NCBI RefSeq assembly: GCF_900113285.1
Contig: NZ_FOOT01000001.1
Coordinates: 744,001 to 808,000 of the forward strand
Direction: 5' to 3'
Source of the DNA: Pontibacter chinhatensis
GTDB taxonomy: Bacteria > Bacteroidota > Bacteroidia > Cytophagales > Hymenobacteraceae
DNA: 64,000 nucleotides
Below the pieces are notes generated by a model. The model was given only the letters and a program-made list of their open reading frames with translations. It had not been told where the DNA came from and did not search any database. Made by a program: the position numbers and the translations under genes. Below, piece by piece: positions 1 through 8,328 of the stretch. Position 1 is the first letter of the stretch. Every line of letters begins with the position of its first letter.

Positions 1-90
1 GTATAGCCGAAGTATAAGTATGGCTTTTCAAGCCAGTTGGGTTACAAACCCAACATCATAGGTAGGCACGAGTTGCAAACTCGCGCCAGC
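1..90 (+). repeat. Triple-palindrome element (copy 1) with the tail of a larger repeat
   Basis: Three short palindromes follow each other: GGCTT-TTC-AAGCC (22-34), GTTGGGTT-ACA-AACCCAAC (36-54) and CGAGTT-GCA-AACTCG (69-83), ending in the shared tail GCGCCAGC. The same unit recurs at 29532, 29657 and 44409, and degenerate forms occur at 20507 and 22330. Bases 1-21 resemble the right end of the large composite repeat (compare 19345-19366 and 44390-44408), so a composite copy probably lies just left of the window. The rest of the gap up to 205 holds AAGTATA words and nothing else recognisable. Confidence 0.8.
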
Positions 91-205
91 GGGATGAGAA
101 GCGGCGGGTATAAAGTATAAACAGAAGTTGCGGTAACAGTTCTTCCATACTTGAGGTAACTGCTACCGCACCTTCCACCTATCAATCTATACTTTAAACC
201 CGGAG

Positions 206-1414
206 TTATACTTTCTCCAGCACCACGGCATACCCCTGCCCTACGCCTACACACATGGTAGCCAGGGCATAACGCTTATTGGTTCGCTGCAGAGAAAGAG
301 CTGCACTGTGTACAATACGAGTGCCCGACATGCCGAGTGGGTGGCCGAGGGCAATGGCGCCACCATTTACGTTCACGCGCGGGTCCTCGTCCTCCAGACC
401 TAAGGCACGGGTGCAGGCGAGGCTTTGGGCGGCGAAGGCCTCGTTCAACTCGATTATGTCCATGTCGTCCAGGCTGAGCCCTGCTCTTTCCAGCGCCTTT
501 TGTGTGGCTGGTACCGGGCCGATGCCCATGATGCGCGGCTCCACTCCTACCACTGCCGAACTTACGATGCGGGCCAAGGGCTTAAGGCCATACTTCTCTA
601 CCGCTTCCCCGGACACCACATAGGCAGCTGCGGCACCATCATTCAAACCCGAGGCATTGCCGGCAGTAACAGTACCATCAGCCTTAAAAGCCGGACGCAA
701 TTTTGCCAAGGTTTCTACCGTGGTGTTGGGGCGGATAAACTCGTCTTCCGATACCACTACCGGATCGCCTTTGCGCTGGGGTATCGTTACAGGCATAATC
801 TCCTCGGCCAGGATGCCGTTCTGCTGCGCCTGCGCTGCCTTGCGCTGCGAGTGGTAGGCAAACTTATCCTGGTCCTCACGGGAAATTTCATACTTCTCGG
901 CCAGGTTTTCAGCGGTATTGCCCATGGGGTCCACGCCGTACATTTCTTTCATCTTCGGGTTGACGAAGCGCCAGCCGAAACTTGAATCATGCATCTGGGA
1001 ATCGGTGCCGAAGGCTTTGCTCGGCTTGGAAACGACCAGCGGGCCACGCGTCATGTGCTCCACGCCGCCCGCGATAAATACCTCCCCGTCACCGGCTTTA
1101 ATGGCACGCGCCGCGTTGATGATTGCGGACATGCCCGATGCGCAAAGGCGGTTAACCGTTTCGCCAGGCACGGAGGTTGGTAGCCCGGCCAGCAGCAACG
1201 CCATCCGGGCCACGTTGCGGTTGTCCTCGCCAGCCTGGTTGTGGCAGCCAAGTATAACGTCGTCCACTGCGTCCTGCGGGATGCCGGGGTTACGGCTTAC
1301 TAGTTCCCGGATGACCATGGCCGCCAGGTCGTCGGTGCGCACGGGGGAAAGTTTACCGCCAAAGCTTCCGATCGGAGTTCTTATTCCATCTATGATATAG
1401 GCTTCTTTGCTCAT
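206..1414 (-). CDS. pcaF: 3-oxoadipyl-CoA thiolase (acetyl-CoA C-acyltransferase)
   Basis: This thiolase cleaves 3-oxoadipyl-CoA with CoA to succinyl-CoA and acetyl-CoA, the last step of the beta-ketoadipate pathway. The product has 402 residues, normal for PcaF. The nucleophilic Cys91 sits in [10 protein letters not shown], His358 in [11 protein letters not shown], and the second active-site Cys388 in [10 protein letters not shown] longer frame starts at 1447, but the thiolase family start is [16 protein letters not shown], so 1414 is chosen. It is the last gene of the cat operon, 45 bp after the fused CoA-transferase. The sequence alone fits a general thiolase; the PcaF assignment comes from the operon, where it is the only thiolase next to a 3-oxoadipate CoA-transferase and catechol genes. 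Confidence 0.9.
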   Translation of the reverse strand: MSKEAYIIDGIRTPIGSFGGKLSPVRTDDLAAMVIRELVSRNPGIPQDAVDDVILGCHNQAGEDNRNVARMALLLAGLPTSVPGETVNRLCASGMSAIINAARAIKAGDGEVFIAGGVEHMTRGPLVVSKPSKAFGTDSQMHDSSFGWRFVNPKMKEMYGVDPMGNTAENLAEKYEISREDQDKFAYHSQRKAAQAQQNGILAEEIMPVTIPQRKGDPVVVSEDEFIRPNTTVETLAKLRPAFKADGTVTAGNASGLNDGAAAAYVVSGEAVEKYGLKPLARIVSSAVVGVEPRIMGIGPVPATQKALERAGLSLDDMDIIELNEAFAAQSLACTRALGLEDEDPRVNVNGGAIALGHPLGMSGTRIVHSAALSLQRTNKRYALATMCVGVGQGYAVVLEKV

Positions 1415-1459
1415 ACTTATACTTTTATACTTTGTCGCGGCAGCCATACTTGCTGGCGG

Positions 1460-2806
1460 CTACCCTAATCTCTCTTCAAAATGGGCCGATGTTTTAGTCC
1501 GCACTTCTTCCAGCGTAGCACCCGGCATCAGCTCCGTTAGCGTCAGCTGCCCGTCAATAAATCGGAACACGGCCAGATCGGTGACGATCATATCCACAGC
1601 CTTGAGCGCTGTAAGCGGCAGCTTACAGTCAGGTACTACTTTGGCAGAACCATCTTTGTTCGTGTGGGTCATGGTGATGATGAGCGTTTTGGCTCCGGAG
1701 GCCAGGTCCATGGCGCCGCCAACACCCAGCAGCGGTTGGCCCGGCACCGCCCAGTTGGCCAGGTTGGCTTTCTCATCCACCTCCAGACCGCCCATAATGG
1801 CCACATCCACGTGCCTGCCGCGGATCATGGCAAACGAGTCGGCACTATCGAAGTAGCTGGCACCCGGCAGGGCTGTTACCGGAATTTTACCGGCATTCAC
1901 CGGATAATCCATCGCGCCTCCCCCGTCAGTTGGGGTTGGCCCGACGCCCAGCATCCCGTTCTCGGTGTGCATCACAATGCCATCTGCCGGCGTGATCAAA
2001 TCCGCTACCAATGTCGGGATGCCGATGCCCAGGTTTACCACATCCCCTTTTTTAAGTTCCTTTAGAGCCCGGCGCGCCATGTGCATGCGTTTCTCATCCA
2101 CTTTCTTAGACGAGGCCACCGATGCCGAGGACCCCAAGTCTTCCAAGGTTAGTTTGGCTTCTACGAGGTAATCCACAAAAGAGCCCGGCGTGTGCACGTG
2201 CTCCGGCGCTATCTCACCTACCGGCACAATTTCCTCCACTTCGACTATCACCAGGTCGGCGGCCGTGGCCATGGCACGGTTAAAGTTCTGCTCCGTCATG
2301 CGGTACGTGAGGTTACCGGCAGTATCAGCCCGCCAGGCACGGATAAAGGCCACATTTCCCCGGATGCCCTCAATAAACACCTGCTCTTTGCCTTGTATCA
2401 CCTTTGTTTCGCGCCCTTTGGCGAGCTCTGTTCCGGCAGAGGTTGGAGTAAAAAAGCCGCCAATGCCTGCGCCACCTGCGCGGATGGCCTCGGCCAGCGT
2501 TCCCTGTGGCAGGAGCTCATACTCTACCTTGCCTTCCTGGGCAGCCTTTACGGCCTCCGGGTTGCTGGTAAAGAACGAACCGATCATCTTCTTGATCTGT
2601 CCGTTGCGCAGCAGCTTGCCGCCACCGATGCCGGCTTCGCCTACGTTGTTGCCAATAAAGGTCAGGTCTTTGGTGTTAGTTTCGGCCAGCGCGTGCATCA
2701 GGTGCACCGGGTTGCCTGTCATGCCAAAGCCGCCCTGCAGTAGTATATCGCCATCCTTTACCAAAGCAACGGCTTCTTCAAGGCTAATTTGTGGTACCGA
2801 TTTCAT
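1460..2806 (-). CDS. pcaIJ: 3-oxoadipate CoA-transferase, alpha and beta subunits fused
   Basis: Transfers CoA from succinyl-CoA to 3-oxoadipate (family I CoA-transferase). The 448-residue protein carries both subunits: the A part (about 1-215) has the glycine-rich GGFGMTGNP and [12 protein letters not shown] segments. The B part (about 235-448) has [11 protein letters not shown] and the catalytic Glu282 in [12 protein letters not shown] short Ser/Lys-rich linker joins them. In most proteobacteria the subunits are separate genes (pcaI, pcaJ); fusion is also known in eukaryotic SCOT, so acetoacetate cannot be excluded as substrate. The start at [13 protein letters not shown] is preferred over the longer frame to 2908, which would overlap pcaD. 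It lies 25 bp after pcaD and 45 bp before pcaF. Confidence 0.9.
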   Translation of the reverse strand: MKSVPQISLEEAVALVKDGDILLQGGFGMTGNPVHLMHALAETNTKDLTFIGNNVGEAGIGGGKLLRNGQIKKMIGSFFTSNPEAVKAAQEGKVEYELLPQGTLAEAIRAGGAGIGGFFTPTSAGTELAKGRETKVIQGKEQVFIEGIRGNVAFIRAWRADTAGNLTYRMTEQNFNRAMATAADLVIVEVEEIVPVGEIAPEHVHTPGSFVDYLVEAKLTLEDLGSSASVASSKKVDEKRMHMARRALKELKKGDVVNLGIGIPTLVADLITPADGIVMHTENGMLGVGPTPTDGGGAMDYPVNAGKIPVTALPGASYFDSADSFAMIRGRHVDVAIMGGLEVDEKANLANWAVPGQPLLGVGGAMDLASGAKTLIITMTHTNKDGSAKVVPDCKLPLTALKAVDMIVTDLAVFRFIDGQLTLTELMPGATLEEVRTKTSAHFEERLG

Positions 2807-2831
2807 ATGTTCTAATTCTTTTGTAGAAGAC

Positions 2832-3614
2832 TTAATCTTTTTGGAGGAAGTGCAGCATACTTTCAGCAAAGGCCTGAGGCAGCTCCACGGCGGAAAGGTG
2901 GTTGGCATCGAGCGTCACGTGGCGCCCTTGCGGCAAGCGTCTAACTATAAAGTCCCCGTCGGCAGGCGTGGTCACTTCGTCCTGCTGGCCACTGATGACG
3001 AGCACCGGCACCTGCAGGCGCTGCAGCTTGTCCCTGAAGTCAGCATCGCGTACAGCGGCGCAGCAGGACGTATAGCCCTGCACCGAATTCCGTGCGAACT
3101 TTTCCAGAATAGCAGCCACTACTTCAGGATGCTGCTCGCGAAATGCTGGCGTAAACCAGCGCTGCGCCGTACCGTCCAGTATACTTTCCAGGCCATGCTC
3201 CCTCACCTGTTTGATGCGGGAATTCCACCCTTCTTCGGTGCCGATCTTGGCAGCCGTGTTGGCCAGCACAATCTTTTTAAAGCGCTCCGTAGCATGAATG
3301 CCCAGCCACTGCCCAATCAGCCCGCCCATGGACAGGCCGCAGAAGTATACTTTACCTAGCCCCAGGTGGTCCAGCAATTCCACCACATCCTGCCCCAACT
3401 CCGCTATACTAACCGTGTCTGCCTGAATAGTGCTTTGCCCGTGGCCGCGCGTGTCGTAGCGAAGAATGTTGTACTGCGGACGAAGTATGGGATCCAGTTC
3501 ATCCCACATCGTGTGGTCCGTTCCCAGGGAGTTGGAGAACACGATCGTATCTTCTTTCCCGGCATCCAGAAAAGTATAAAAGCAGGTATGGTTCGTTAGC
3601 TTAACAGTTGGCAT
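2832..3614 (-). CDS. pcaD: 3-oxoadipate enol-lactonase (alpha/beta hydrolase)
   Basis: Hydrolyses 3-oxoadipate enol-lactone to 3-oxoadipate. The protein has 260 residues, typical for PcaD/CatD. The alpha/beta-hydrolase triad is visible: Ser95 in [11 protein letters not shown], Asp212 in ISGQQDEVT and His239 in [22 protein letters not shown] near residue 30 gives the oxyanion region typical of enol-lactonases. The start [12 protein letters not shown] is chosen because the extension to 3683 reads into a hairpin-rich spacer. It sits between catA (117 bp upstream) and the CoA-transferase, exactly where this activity is needed. Alternative: a generic carboxylesterase, unlikely given the operon. 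Confidence 0.88.
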   Translation of the reverse strand: MPTVKLTNHTCFYTFLDAGKEDTIVFSNSLGTDHTMWDELDPILRPQYNILRYDTRGHGQSTIQADTVSIAELGQDVVELLDHLGLGKVYFCGLSMGGLIGQWLGIHATERFKKIVLANTAAKIGTEEGWNSRIKQVREHGLESILDGTAQRWFTPAFREQHPEVVAAILEKFARNSVQGYTSCCAAVRDADFRDKLQRLQVPVLVISGQQDEVTTPADGDFIVRRLPQGRHVTLDANHLSAVELPQAFAESMLHFLQKD

Positions 3615-3680
3615 AAGGCAGGTAAGTGTTCTGTAGTGATGATGCTGGCGCGCGCAGCTGGCAATGTGATACTTGGTGAA

Positions 3681-3720
3681 CAACCGGAAGTATGGCTGCC
3701 ATTTGCCATACTTCCGGTTG
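3681..3720 (-). other. Perfect intercistronic hairpin between catA and pcaD
   Basis: Two perfect 16-base arms (3681-3696 and 3705-3720) flank an 8-base loop and lie about 12 bp after the catA stop. No T-run follows on the minus strand, so it is not a classical terminator. It could be an mRNA stability or processing element or a partial attenuator. The arms contain AAGTATGG, a variant of the word that is overrepresented throughout the window. Confidence 0.7.
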
Positions 3721-3731
3721 CTTGCTTGATG

Positions 3732-4649
3732 TTAGCGCGGACCGTGGGTTCTCTCAATTTCTGCGTCAAACACGCCTTCCTTCTCCTTATGCACTTCAAA
3801 ATCGAAGTTGATAGAGGCAAAAGGCTCGTCGATGCCGAATTTTTCTTTGGCCTCAGACTCGGAGTAGCGGGTAATGTGTGGCACCAGGTCTTCGCGGGTG
3901 GCAAAGGCAAAGTCGTCCCAAATCAGCGGATCACCCTCGATGTTTATCTGTGTGGTAAGCTTGCGGTGGCCGGGCGCTGTTACAAAGAAATGTATGTGGG
4001 CCGGACGGCTGCCGTGGCGACCGAGGGCTTGCAGCATCTGATCGGTGCTCCCGCCCGGAGGGCAGCTATAGCCTACCGGCAAAAAGCTCTTGAATTTATA
4101 CTTTCCTTCTGAATCAGTGATGATGCTGCGGCGCAGGTTGTAAGGAGGCTGGGAGGTATCGAAAATAGAGTACATACCTTTGAGGTTACAGTGCCATACT
4201 TCAACTTTGGCATTCGGAATAGGCGTGCCGTCCTGGTCTTTCACCTGGCCCTGCATGTACAGTCTTTCAGCACCTATTTCTGGCTCTGTCTCCAGCTCTG
4301 CATACCCTACCGACTCCGGAGCGCCCGGTACGTAAAGCGGCCCTTCGATGGTGCGGGGCGTGCCGCCGGTGATGCCTGCTTTCGCCTCGGCCTCGTCCAT
4401 GCGCAGGTCCAGGAAGTGCTCCAGGCCGATACCGGCCGCCACCAGGCCCCACTCGTTGCTTCTGCCGGTGTTTGTCATCCAGTCCACGGCATGCCAGATT
4501 TCCTCTGGCTGTATATCCAGGTCTTCAATGGCGTAAAACAGGTCGCGGGTCAGGCGGTTCACGATTTCCTTCACACGGGCAGAGCCCTTGCTTGGATCCT
4601 CAGTGGACGTGATTCTTTCTATAACGGCATCGATTTGACTTCTTTCCAT
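3732..4649 (-). CDS. catA: Catechol 1,2-dioxygenase (intradiol)
   Basis: Opens the catechol ring between the hydroxyls to give cis,cis-muconate, using non-haem Fe(III). The 305-residue protein has an N-terminal helical dioxygenase linker domain (about 1-100) and a C-terminal beta-sandwich. The probable iron ligands are all present: Tyr160 (KGMYSIFD), Tyr194 (PVGYSCPP), His218 and His220 (RPAHIHFF). YNLRRSIITD and WDDFAFATR also match catechol rather than protocatechuate dioxygenases, as do the single-chain size and the catB/catC neighbours. It follows catC by 45 bp in the operon. Substituted catechols (chloro-, methyl-) cannot be excluded as substrates. Confidence 0.95.
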   Translation of the reverse strand: MERSQIDAVIERITSTEDPSKGSARVKEIVNRLTRDLFYAIEDLDIQPEEIWHAVDWMTNTGRSNEWGLVAAGIGLEHFLDLRMDEAEAKAGITGGTPRTIEGPLYVPGAPESVGYAELETEPEIGAERLYMQGQVKDQDGTPIPNAKVEVWHCNLKGMYSIFDTSQPPYNLRRSIITDSEGKYKFKSFLPVGYSCPPGGSTDQMLQALGRHGSRPAHIHFFVTAPGHRKLTTQINIEGDPLIWDDFAFATREDLVPHITRYSESEAKEKFGIDEPFASINFDFEVHKEKEGVFDAEIERTHGPR

Positions 4650-4694
4650 GGTCGTAAAGTTTTATAGATTATAGTTCGATTTGTTTTAAGGTGG

Positions 4695-4991
4695 TTAGTG
4701 GGCTTCCTCCTCGTTTTTGATGGAAGAGTAATGCTGGCAAAGGGCGGTTACCTCCACCTGCATGAAAGGGTACAGCGGGAGCGACATCAGGATGTCGTGC
4801 AACTCGCCGGCGCTGTCTACATTAAAGATGCTGATGTTGGCATACTGGCCGGCTATGCGCCAGATATGTGTCCATTTGCCTTGCCGCTGCAGTTCCTGCG
4901 AAAGGTTTTTTTCCTTGGCTTTCAATTCATCCACATAGGCCTTGTCCAGGTCCAGGGGGATGTTAACGGTCATGTGCACGTGAAATAGCAT
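4695..4991 (-). CDS. catC: Muconolactone delta-isomerase
   Basis: Isomerises muconolactone to 3-oxoadipate enol-lactone. The protein has 98 residues, the usual 92-98 for this small ferredoxin-like family that forms a decamer. MLFHVHMTVNIP and the RQGKWTHIWRIAGQYANIS segment are the family signature, and the C-terminal PLYPFMQVEVTALCQH is also typical. Only 3 bp separate it from the catB stop, so the two are co-translated. Its position between catB and catA confirms the function. Confidence 0.95.
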   Translation of the reverse strand: MLFHVHMTVNIPLDLDKAYVDELKAKEKNLSQELQRQGKWTHIWRIAGQYANISIFNVDSAGELHDILMSLPLYPFMQVEVTALCQHYSSIKNEEEAH

Positions 4992-4994
4992 GGC

Positions 4995-6116
4995 TTATTT
5001 TCGTTTATACTTTTCTACTTGGTTTAGATCCAGTTCAATGCCCAGGCCCGGTCCCTGCGGTAGCTCCATCCCCCCGTTGGCATAGGTGATTCTTTTTTTC
5101 ACGATGTCGTCGGTGAGCAGGAGCGGGCCGAAGAGCTCGGTGCCCCAGTCCAGGTCTGAGAGGGTGCTGAAAAGGTGGGCTGAGGCAAGGGTGCCGATGG
5201 TGCCTTCCAGCATGGTGCCGCCGTAGAGGCTGATGCCAGCGCCCCGGGCAATGGCCGCCTGCCGTTGGGTGTTGGTCAGGCCGCCGGCTTTGGAGATTTT
5301 GAGGGCAAACACGCTGCCGCCACCAATTTTGGCCAATTTAAAGGCATCGGATACCGTGGCGACGGCTTCGTCGGCCATAATAGGTACGCGGAAATAACGG
5401 GTCAGGCGGGCCAGCCCGTCGAAGTTCGTTTTCACGATCGGCTGTTCGATAAGATCCACGCCGGCCTCCTGAAGTTTGGCAATACCTTGTTTGGCCGCGC
5501 TTTCGGTCCAGGCTTGGTTTACATCCACCGTTACCTTCACATCGGCTCCCACAGCCTGTTTGATGGCAGCCACATGGGCGATGTCCACGCTGGGGTCTTT
5601 CCGGCCGATTTTAAGCTTGAACGTACGGTGGCGGCCGTTGGCCAGCAGGTCGTGGGCTTCCTGTATGTCTTTGTCGGTGTCGCCGCTGGCCAGGGTCCAA
5701 AGTACGGGCAGGGTATTGGTGACAGCCCCTCCCAAGAGATCGGATACCGGCACGCCCAGGCGCTTGCCCTGCGCGTCGAGCAGGGCGGTTTCGATGGCGG
5801 ACTTGGCGAAATTATTGCCCTGTACCTGGTGCTCCAGTTCGGCCATTACCGCATTTATGCTGGTGGCCGGCTTGCCTACCAGCAGTGGAGCCAGGTAGGT
5901 GCCGATGGTAAACTTCATTCCCTCCGGAAACTCGTTCCCGTAGCTCAGGCCACCAATGGTAGTAGCCTCGCCAATCCCCTCTATGCCGTCGCTGCAAAAC
6001 AGGCGCACAATCACCATGGTCTGGTTGCGCATCACAGCCATCGACAGGTGGTGCGGCCTGATGGTAGGCAGGTCTACAATAAGGGTTTCTATCCGCTCAA
6101 TCCTCGCTTCTCTCAT
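4995..6116 (-). CDS. catB: Muconate cycloisomerase
   Basis: Cycloisomerises cis,cis-muconate to (+)-muconolactone with Mn2+; enolase superfamily, MLE subgroup. Starting at MREARIERIETLIVDLPTIRPH gives 373 residues, and every catalytic residue then falls on the number known from Pseudomonas muconate-lactonizing enzyme: Lys167-x-Lys169 (FKLKIG), metal ligands Asp198 (VDVNQAW), Glu224 (LIEQPI) and Asp249 (MADEAV), and Lys273 (LKISKAGG). A longer in-frame start at 6140 adds 8 residues and cannot be excluded. It is the first structural gene of the cat operon, downstream of the AraC-type regulator. Confidence 0.95.
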   Translation of the reverse strand: MREARIERIETLIVDLPTIRPHHLSMAVMRNQTMVIVRLFCSDGIEGIGEATTIGGLSYGNEFPEGMKFTIGTYLAPLLVGKPATSINAVMAELEHQVQGNNFAKSAIETALLDAQGKRLGVPVSDLLGGAVTNTLPVLWTLASGDTDKDIQEAHDLLANGRHRTFKLKIGRKDPSVDIAHVAAIKQAVGADVKVTVDVNQAWTESAAKQGIAKLQEAGVDLIEQPIVKTNFDGLARLTRYFRVPIMADEAVATVSDAFKLAKIGGGSVFALKISKAGGLTNTQRQAAIARGAGISLYGGTMLEGTIGTLASAHLFSTLSDLDWGTELFGPLLLTDDIVKKRITYANGGMELPQGPGLGIELDLNQVEKYKRK

Positions 6117-6140
6117 AGTATAACAATACGGGATAATCAT

Positions 6141-6276
6141 TTAATAGTAAGCGCCTTAACTCATTAAGGGAGTAAGCACTCACTGATATAAACAAATTTA
6201 CCCGATCTTGTCTCTAGGGAGTAGGACTTTCTATTTAATAGTATGACAAATCGAACATTTTCAGGGGAAAAAGCAC
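6141..6276 (-). promoter_or_regulatory. Probable cat operon promoter / operator region
   Basis: This 136-bp gap lies between the regulator stop and catB. It holds an inverted repeat CCTTAA-ctca-TTAAGG (6154-6169) and two imperfect direct repeats, GGGAGTAAGCACT (6168-6180) and GGGAGTAGGACTT (6217-6229), whose starts are 49 bp apart. AraC-type activators usually bind direct repeats, so these are candidate sites for the neighbouring regulator. No clear TAnnTTTG box was found. Confidence 0.4.
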
Positions 6277-7164
6277 CTAAGTGTGCTTCACGCCGATTTG
6301 CTTCCGGAAGGCCATGGGTGTCAGGCCGGTTCTTTTCTTGAAGAGCCTGGTAAAGTATGCCGGGTCATCAAAACCCAGCGCAAAGCATACTTCCGACACG
6401 GATTTTTCCACATCTGCCAAAGCTAGCTGCGCTTCGGTAATAAAGTAATCAATCAGGATGTCTTTGGGAGATTTTCCGGCTATACTTCGGCACACCCGGC
6501 TGAGGTGACCGGCGGAGATATGGAGTTGGCAGGCATACGCCTCTACCCCTTTTTTGTAGGAATGCTCTTCTTTGATGAGCTGCTGGAACCTGCGGAAGTA
6601 TATCTTGCTCACATTGTCAGCCCCCATTACCTGCTTTCCGCTTCCGATGGAGAGGCGGAAGAGCTGCACCAGCAACTGCCCCACCAGGTAGTGCAGCATC
6701 AGCAATCGCCCCGGGTTCTGCTGGTTATACTCCTGCACGCACTTCTGAATAGTATGGCGTACTGCCATGGCTTCCGGGAAGTCTGATGATAGCGTGAACA
6801 GGTAAATGTTATCGAGGGTATAGACCACCTCCGCCTCCCGCTGCAGCATATGCTCCAGCACGGTGTCAGACAAGCTGATGATCCACCCGGATACCTCGCC
6901 CTGGTGCAAAAAGCCGTGTTCGTAGTTCTTGGGAACCGTGATGAGGGCAGGTCCCTCAATGGTGGTTTCCGCGGCGGCATGGTAAAGGACGGTAGTCCCC
7001 TGCTCCACCAAAAATATCTGGAAGAGGTTATTATGCGCGTGCAGCTTTACCTGCCCATCGTACTGCCTGCCAATCTCTCCAAAGGGGTGCACGTTAATCA
7101 ATCCTTTCGCAAACTCGATGGAGTTGGTGCCATAGAGGCCCTTGTAGAAACGCTTGTCCGGCAT
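6277..7164 (-). CDS. AraC-family transcriptional regulator, probable activator of the cat operon
   Basis: The 295-residue protein has an N-terminal cupin-like sensor half (about 20-170) and a C-terminal AraC/XylS DNA-binding domain with two helix-turn-helix units (about 195-290). The signature SVSEVCFALGFDDPAYFTRLF and the closing KKRTGLTPMAFRKQ are clear. It is transcribed in the same direction as catB and sits directly upstream. The natural guess is that it senses catechol, muconate or an aromatic precursor and activates catBCA-pcaD-pcaIJ-pcaF. In proteobacteria this role is usually played by LysR-type CatR/CatM, so an AraC-type regulator here is a different wiring; the ligand is unknown. 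Confidence 0.85.
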   Translation of the reverse strand: MPDKRFYKGLYGTNSIEFAKGLINVHPFGEIGRQYDGQVKLHAHNNLFQIFLVEQGTTVLYHAAAETTIEGPALITVPKNYEHGFLHQGEVSGWIISLSDTVLEHMLQREAEVVYTLDNIYLFTLSSDFPEAMAVRHTIQKCVQEYNQQNPGRLLMLHYLVGQLLVQLFRLSIGSGKQVMGADNVSKIYFRRFQQLIKEEHSYKKGVEAYACQLHISAGHLSRVCRSIAGKSPKDILIDYFITEAQLALADVEKSVSEVCFALGFDDPAYFTRLFKKRTGLTPMAFRKQIGVKHT

Positions 7165-7309
7165 GGCTCGGGGTGTTGGGTGGCAGAAATAAGACAGATT
7201 ATTTAAAGCTAGAAAACCAGCAAAAGGATGCTTTGTTTCTAACTTTCTCGCTGGCCTTATAAAGTATAACTACCCCGAAAAAGTATAGAAGTGCCGTACA
7301 TGCTTTGCC

Positions 7310-8155
7310 TCAGCGCCTGGTTCTGTAGGTGCGCACCGGGTAGAGGCGGTAATCCTCCAGACTCAGCACATAGGGCGTGCCATGCCAGTGCAGTACCGGC
7401 AGCATCTCCGCCGGATGCTTGCTATCGTGGGTGGGCACGTATACCATGGCGTTGCCCGCATAGGTAAGGTGGTCAATGCCCAAGCGGGAACTGATGTAAT
7501 TCACAAAGGCCTCCTTTTCCTCCGGCGTCGAGGTAAACCCAATCTCACTCGTGGTAAGCCCATCCGAAAGATCCTCCCGCAAGTATACTATCGTGGCGTA
7601 GGTGTTGATGGCGATCTCAGGCAGGGCCAGTCGCGGCACTTCAATCTTCGCCTCGGCAATGGCTTGGTAAGCCCGCTGGCTTGTTTCCCGGTTCACGGTG
7701 CGGGCAGCCTTCACCTCCTTGTGCTCGCTGCGGAACGGGCCAAACACCACTGTCCGGCCCAACACCCCACCCGGCTTACTAACCGGCTGCGGCGCCCGCC
7801 TCGGCGGCTGTGACATCACATGCTCCTTCGCTTCCTGCTGGGCATCCAGAATGGCCGTGTAGGTGCTTAGAAAATGGTCAGTATGCTGTACATGAAAAAG
7901 CTCCAGTTCATTCACTCTGCCGCGCGACACTAAATAGGCATGGATGCGCCTGGTCTTCTCGATAACTAGCTTAAACTGCGCAGCATGGGGGGTGTGCCTA
8001 TACCTGGCATAGAGGTCCTCCAGCGCCATCAGCCGCTGTTCCGACTCGCGGAGGTAAGGCATACTTCCCGTATCTGTGCTTTCGGGGCTACCGACTACTT
8101 TCCTGTTGCCGGTTTGTCCGTTCAGCCCGAAAAGAGCGCGCAGTATTTTTTTCAT
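7310..8155 (-). CDS. Hypothetical protein of the TelA operon
   Basis: A 281-residue protein with no family I recognise. The N-terminal half is predicted helical and charged (about 30-115). A Pro-rich linker follows (SQPPRRAPQPVSKPGG, about 117-132) and then an apparently alpha/beta C-terminal half. There is no signal peptide or membrane segment. Its ATG overlaps the TGA of the 58-codon gene upstream (ATGA), so it is translationally coupled to the telA operon and probably works with TelA. It is the last gene of that operon. Confidence 0.75.
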   Translation of the reverse strand: MKKILRALFGLNGQTGNRKVVGSPESTDTGSMPYLRESEQRLMALEDLYARYRHTPHAAQFKLVIEKTRRIHAYLVSRGRVNELELFHVQHTDHFLSTYTAILDAQQEAKEHVMSQPPRRAPQPVSKPGGVLGRTVVFGPFRSEHKEVKAARTVNRETSQRAYQAIAEAKIEVPRLALPEIAINTYATIVYLREDLSDGLTTSEIGFTSTPEEKEAFVNYISSRLGIDHLTYAGNAMVYVPTHDSKHPAEMLPVLHWHGTPYVLSLEDYRLYPVRTYRTRR

Positions 8156-8328
8156 TTATGAAGGATCTTTTTCAGGTGCTGCGTTTCAATTTCTACCTGT
8201 ACGGCATCGGCAGCTTTTAGCTCCTCCATGTAAAAGTCGAGCTTGTGCAAGTATAAATCCAGCAACTCCTCCTGCTCCCCTGTCAGGAGCTTATCAGGTG
8301 TTTGCTTTTTATCTTTCTCCGCAGCCAT
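8152..8328 (-). CDS. Small charged protein (58 aa) coupled to telA
   Basis: A short gene between telA and the 281-residue protein. It reads MAAEKDKKQTPDKLLT and continues to the C-terminus HLKKILHK. The product is rich in Glu and Lys and probably all-helical (LTGEQEELLDLYLHKLD, then DFYMEELKAADA). Its ATG shares one base with the telA stop (TAATG) and its TGA overlaps the next ATG (ATGA). That double overlap is the main evidence that it is real. Function unknown; an adaptor or small subunit for the TelA system is conceivable. Confidence 0.75.
   Translation of the reverse strand: MAAEKDKKQTPDKLLTGEQEELLDLYLHKLDFYMEELKAADAVQVEIETQHLKKILHK

Noticed and set aside
42..254. 70-codon minus-strand frame at the window start
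   Set aside because: It runs through the triple-palindrome repeat into the thiolase 3' end and has no coding character.
2190..3359. Long plus-strand frame (389 codons) over pcaIJ and pcaD
   Set aside because: Antisense shadow of two well-recognised genes with intact catalytic motifs on the minus strand. Similar shadows at 5265-6167, 19878-20282 and 24953-25840 are dismissed for the same reason.
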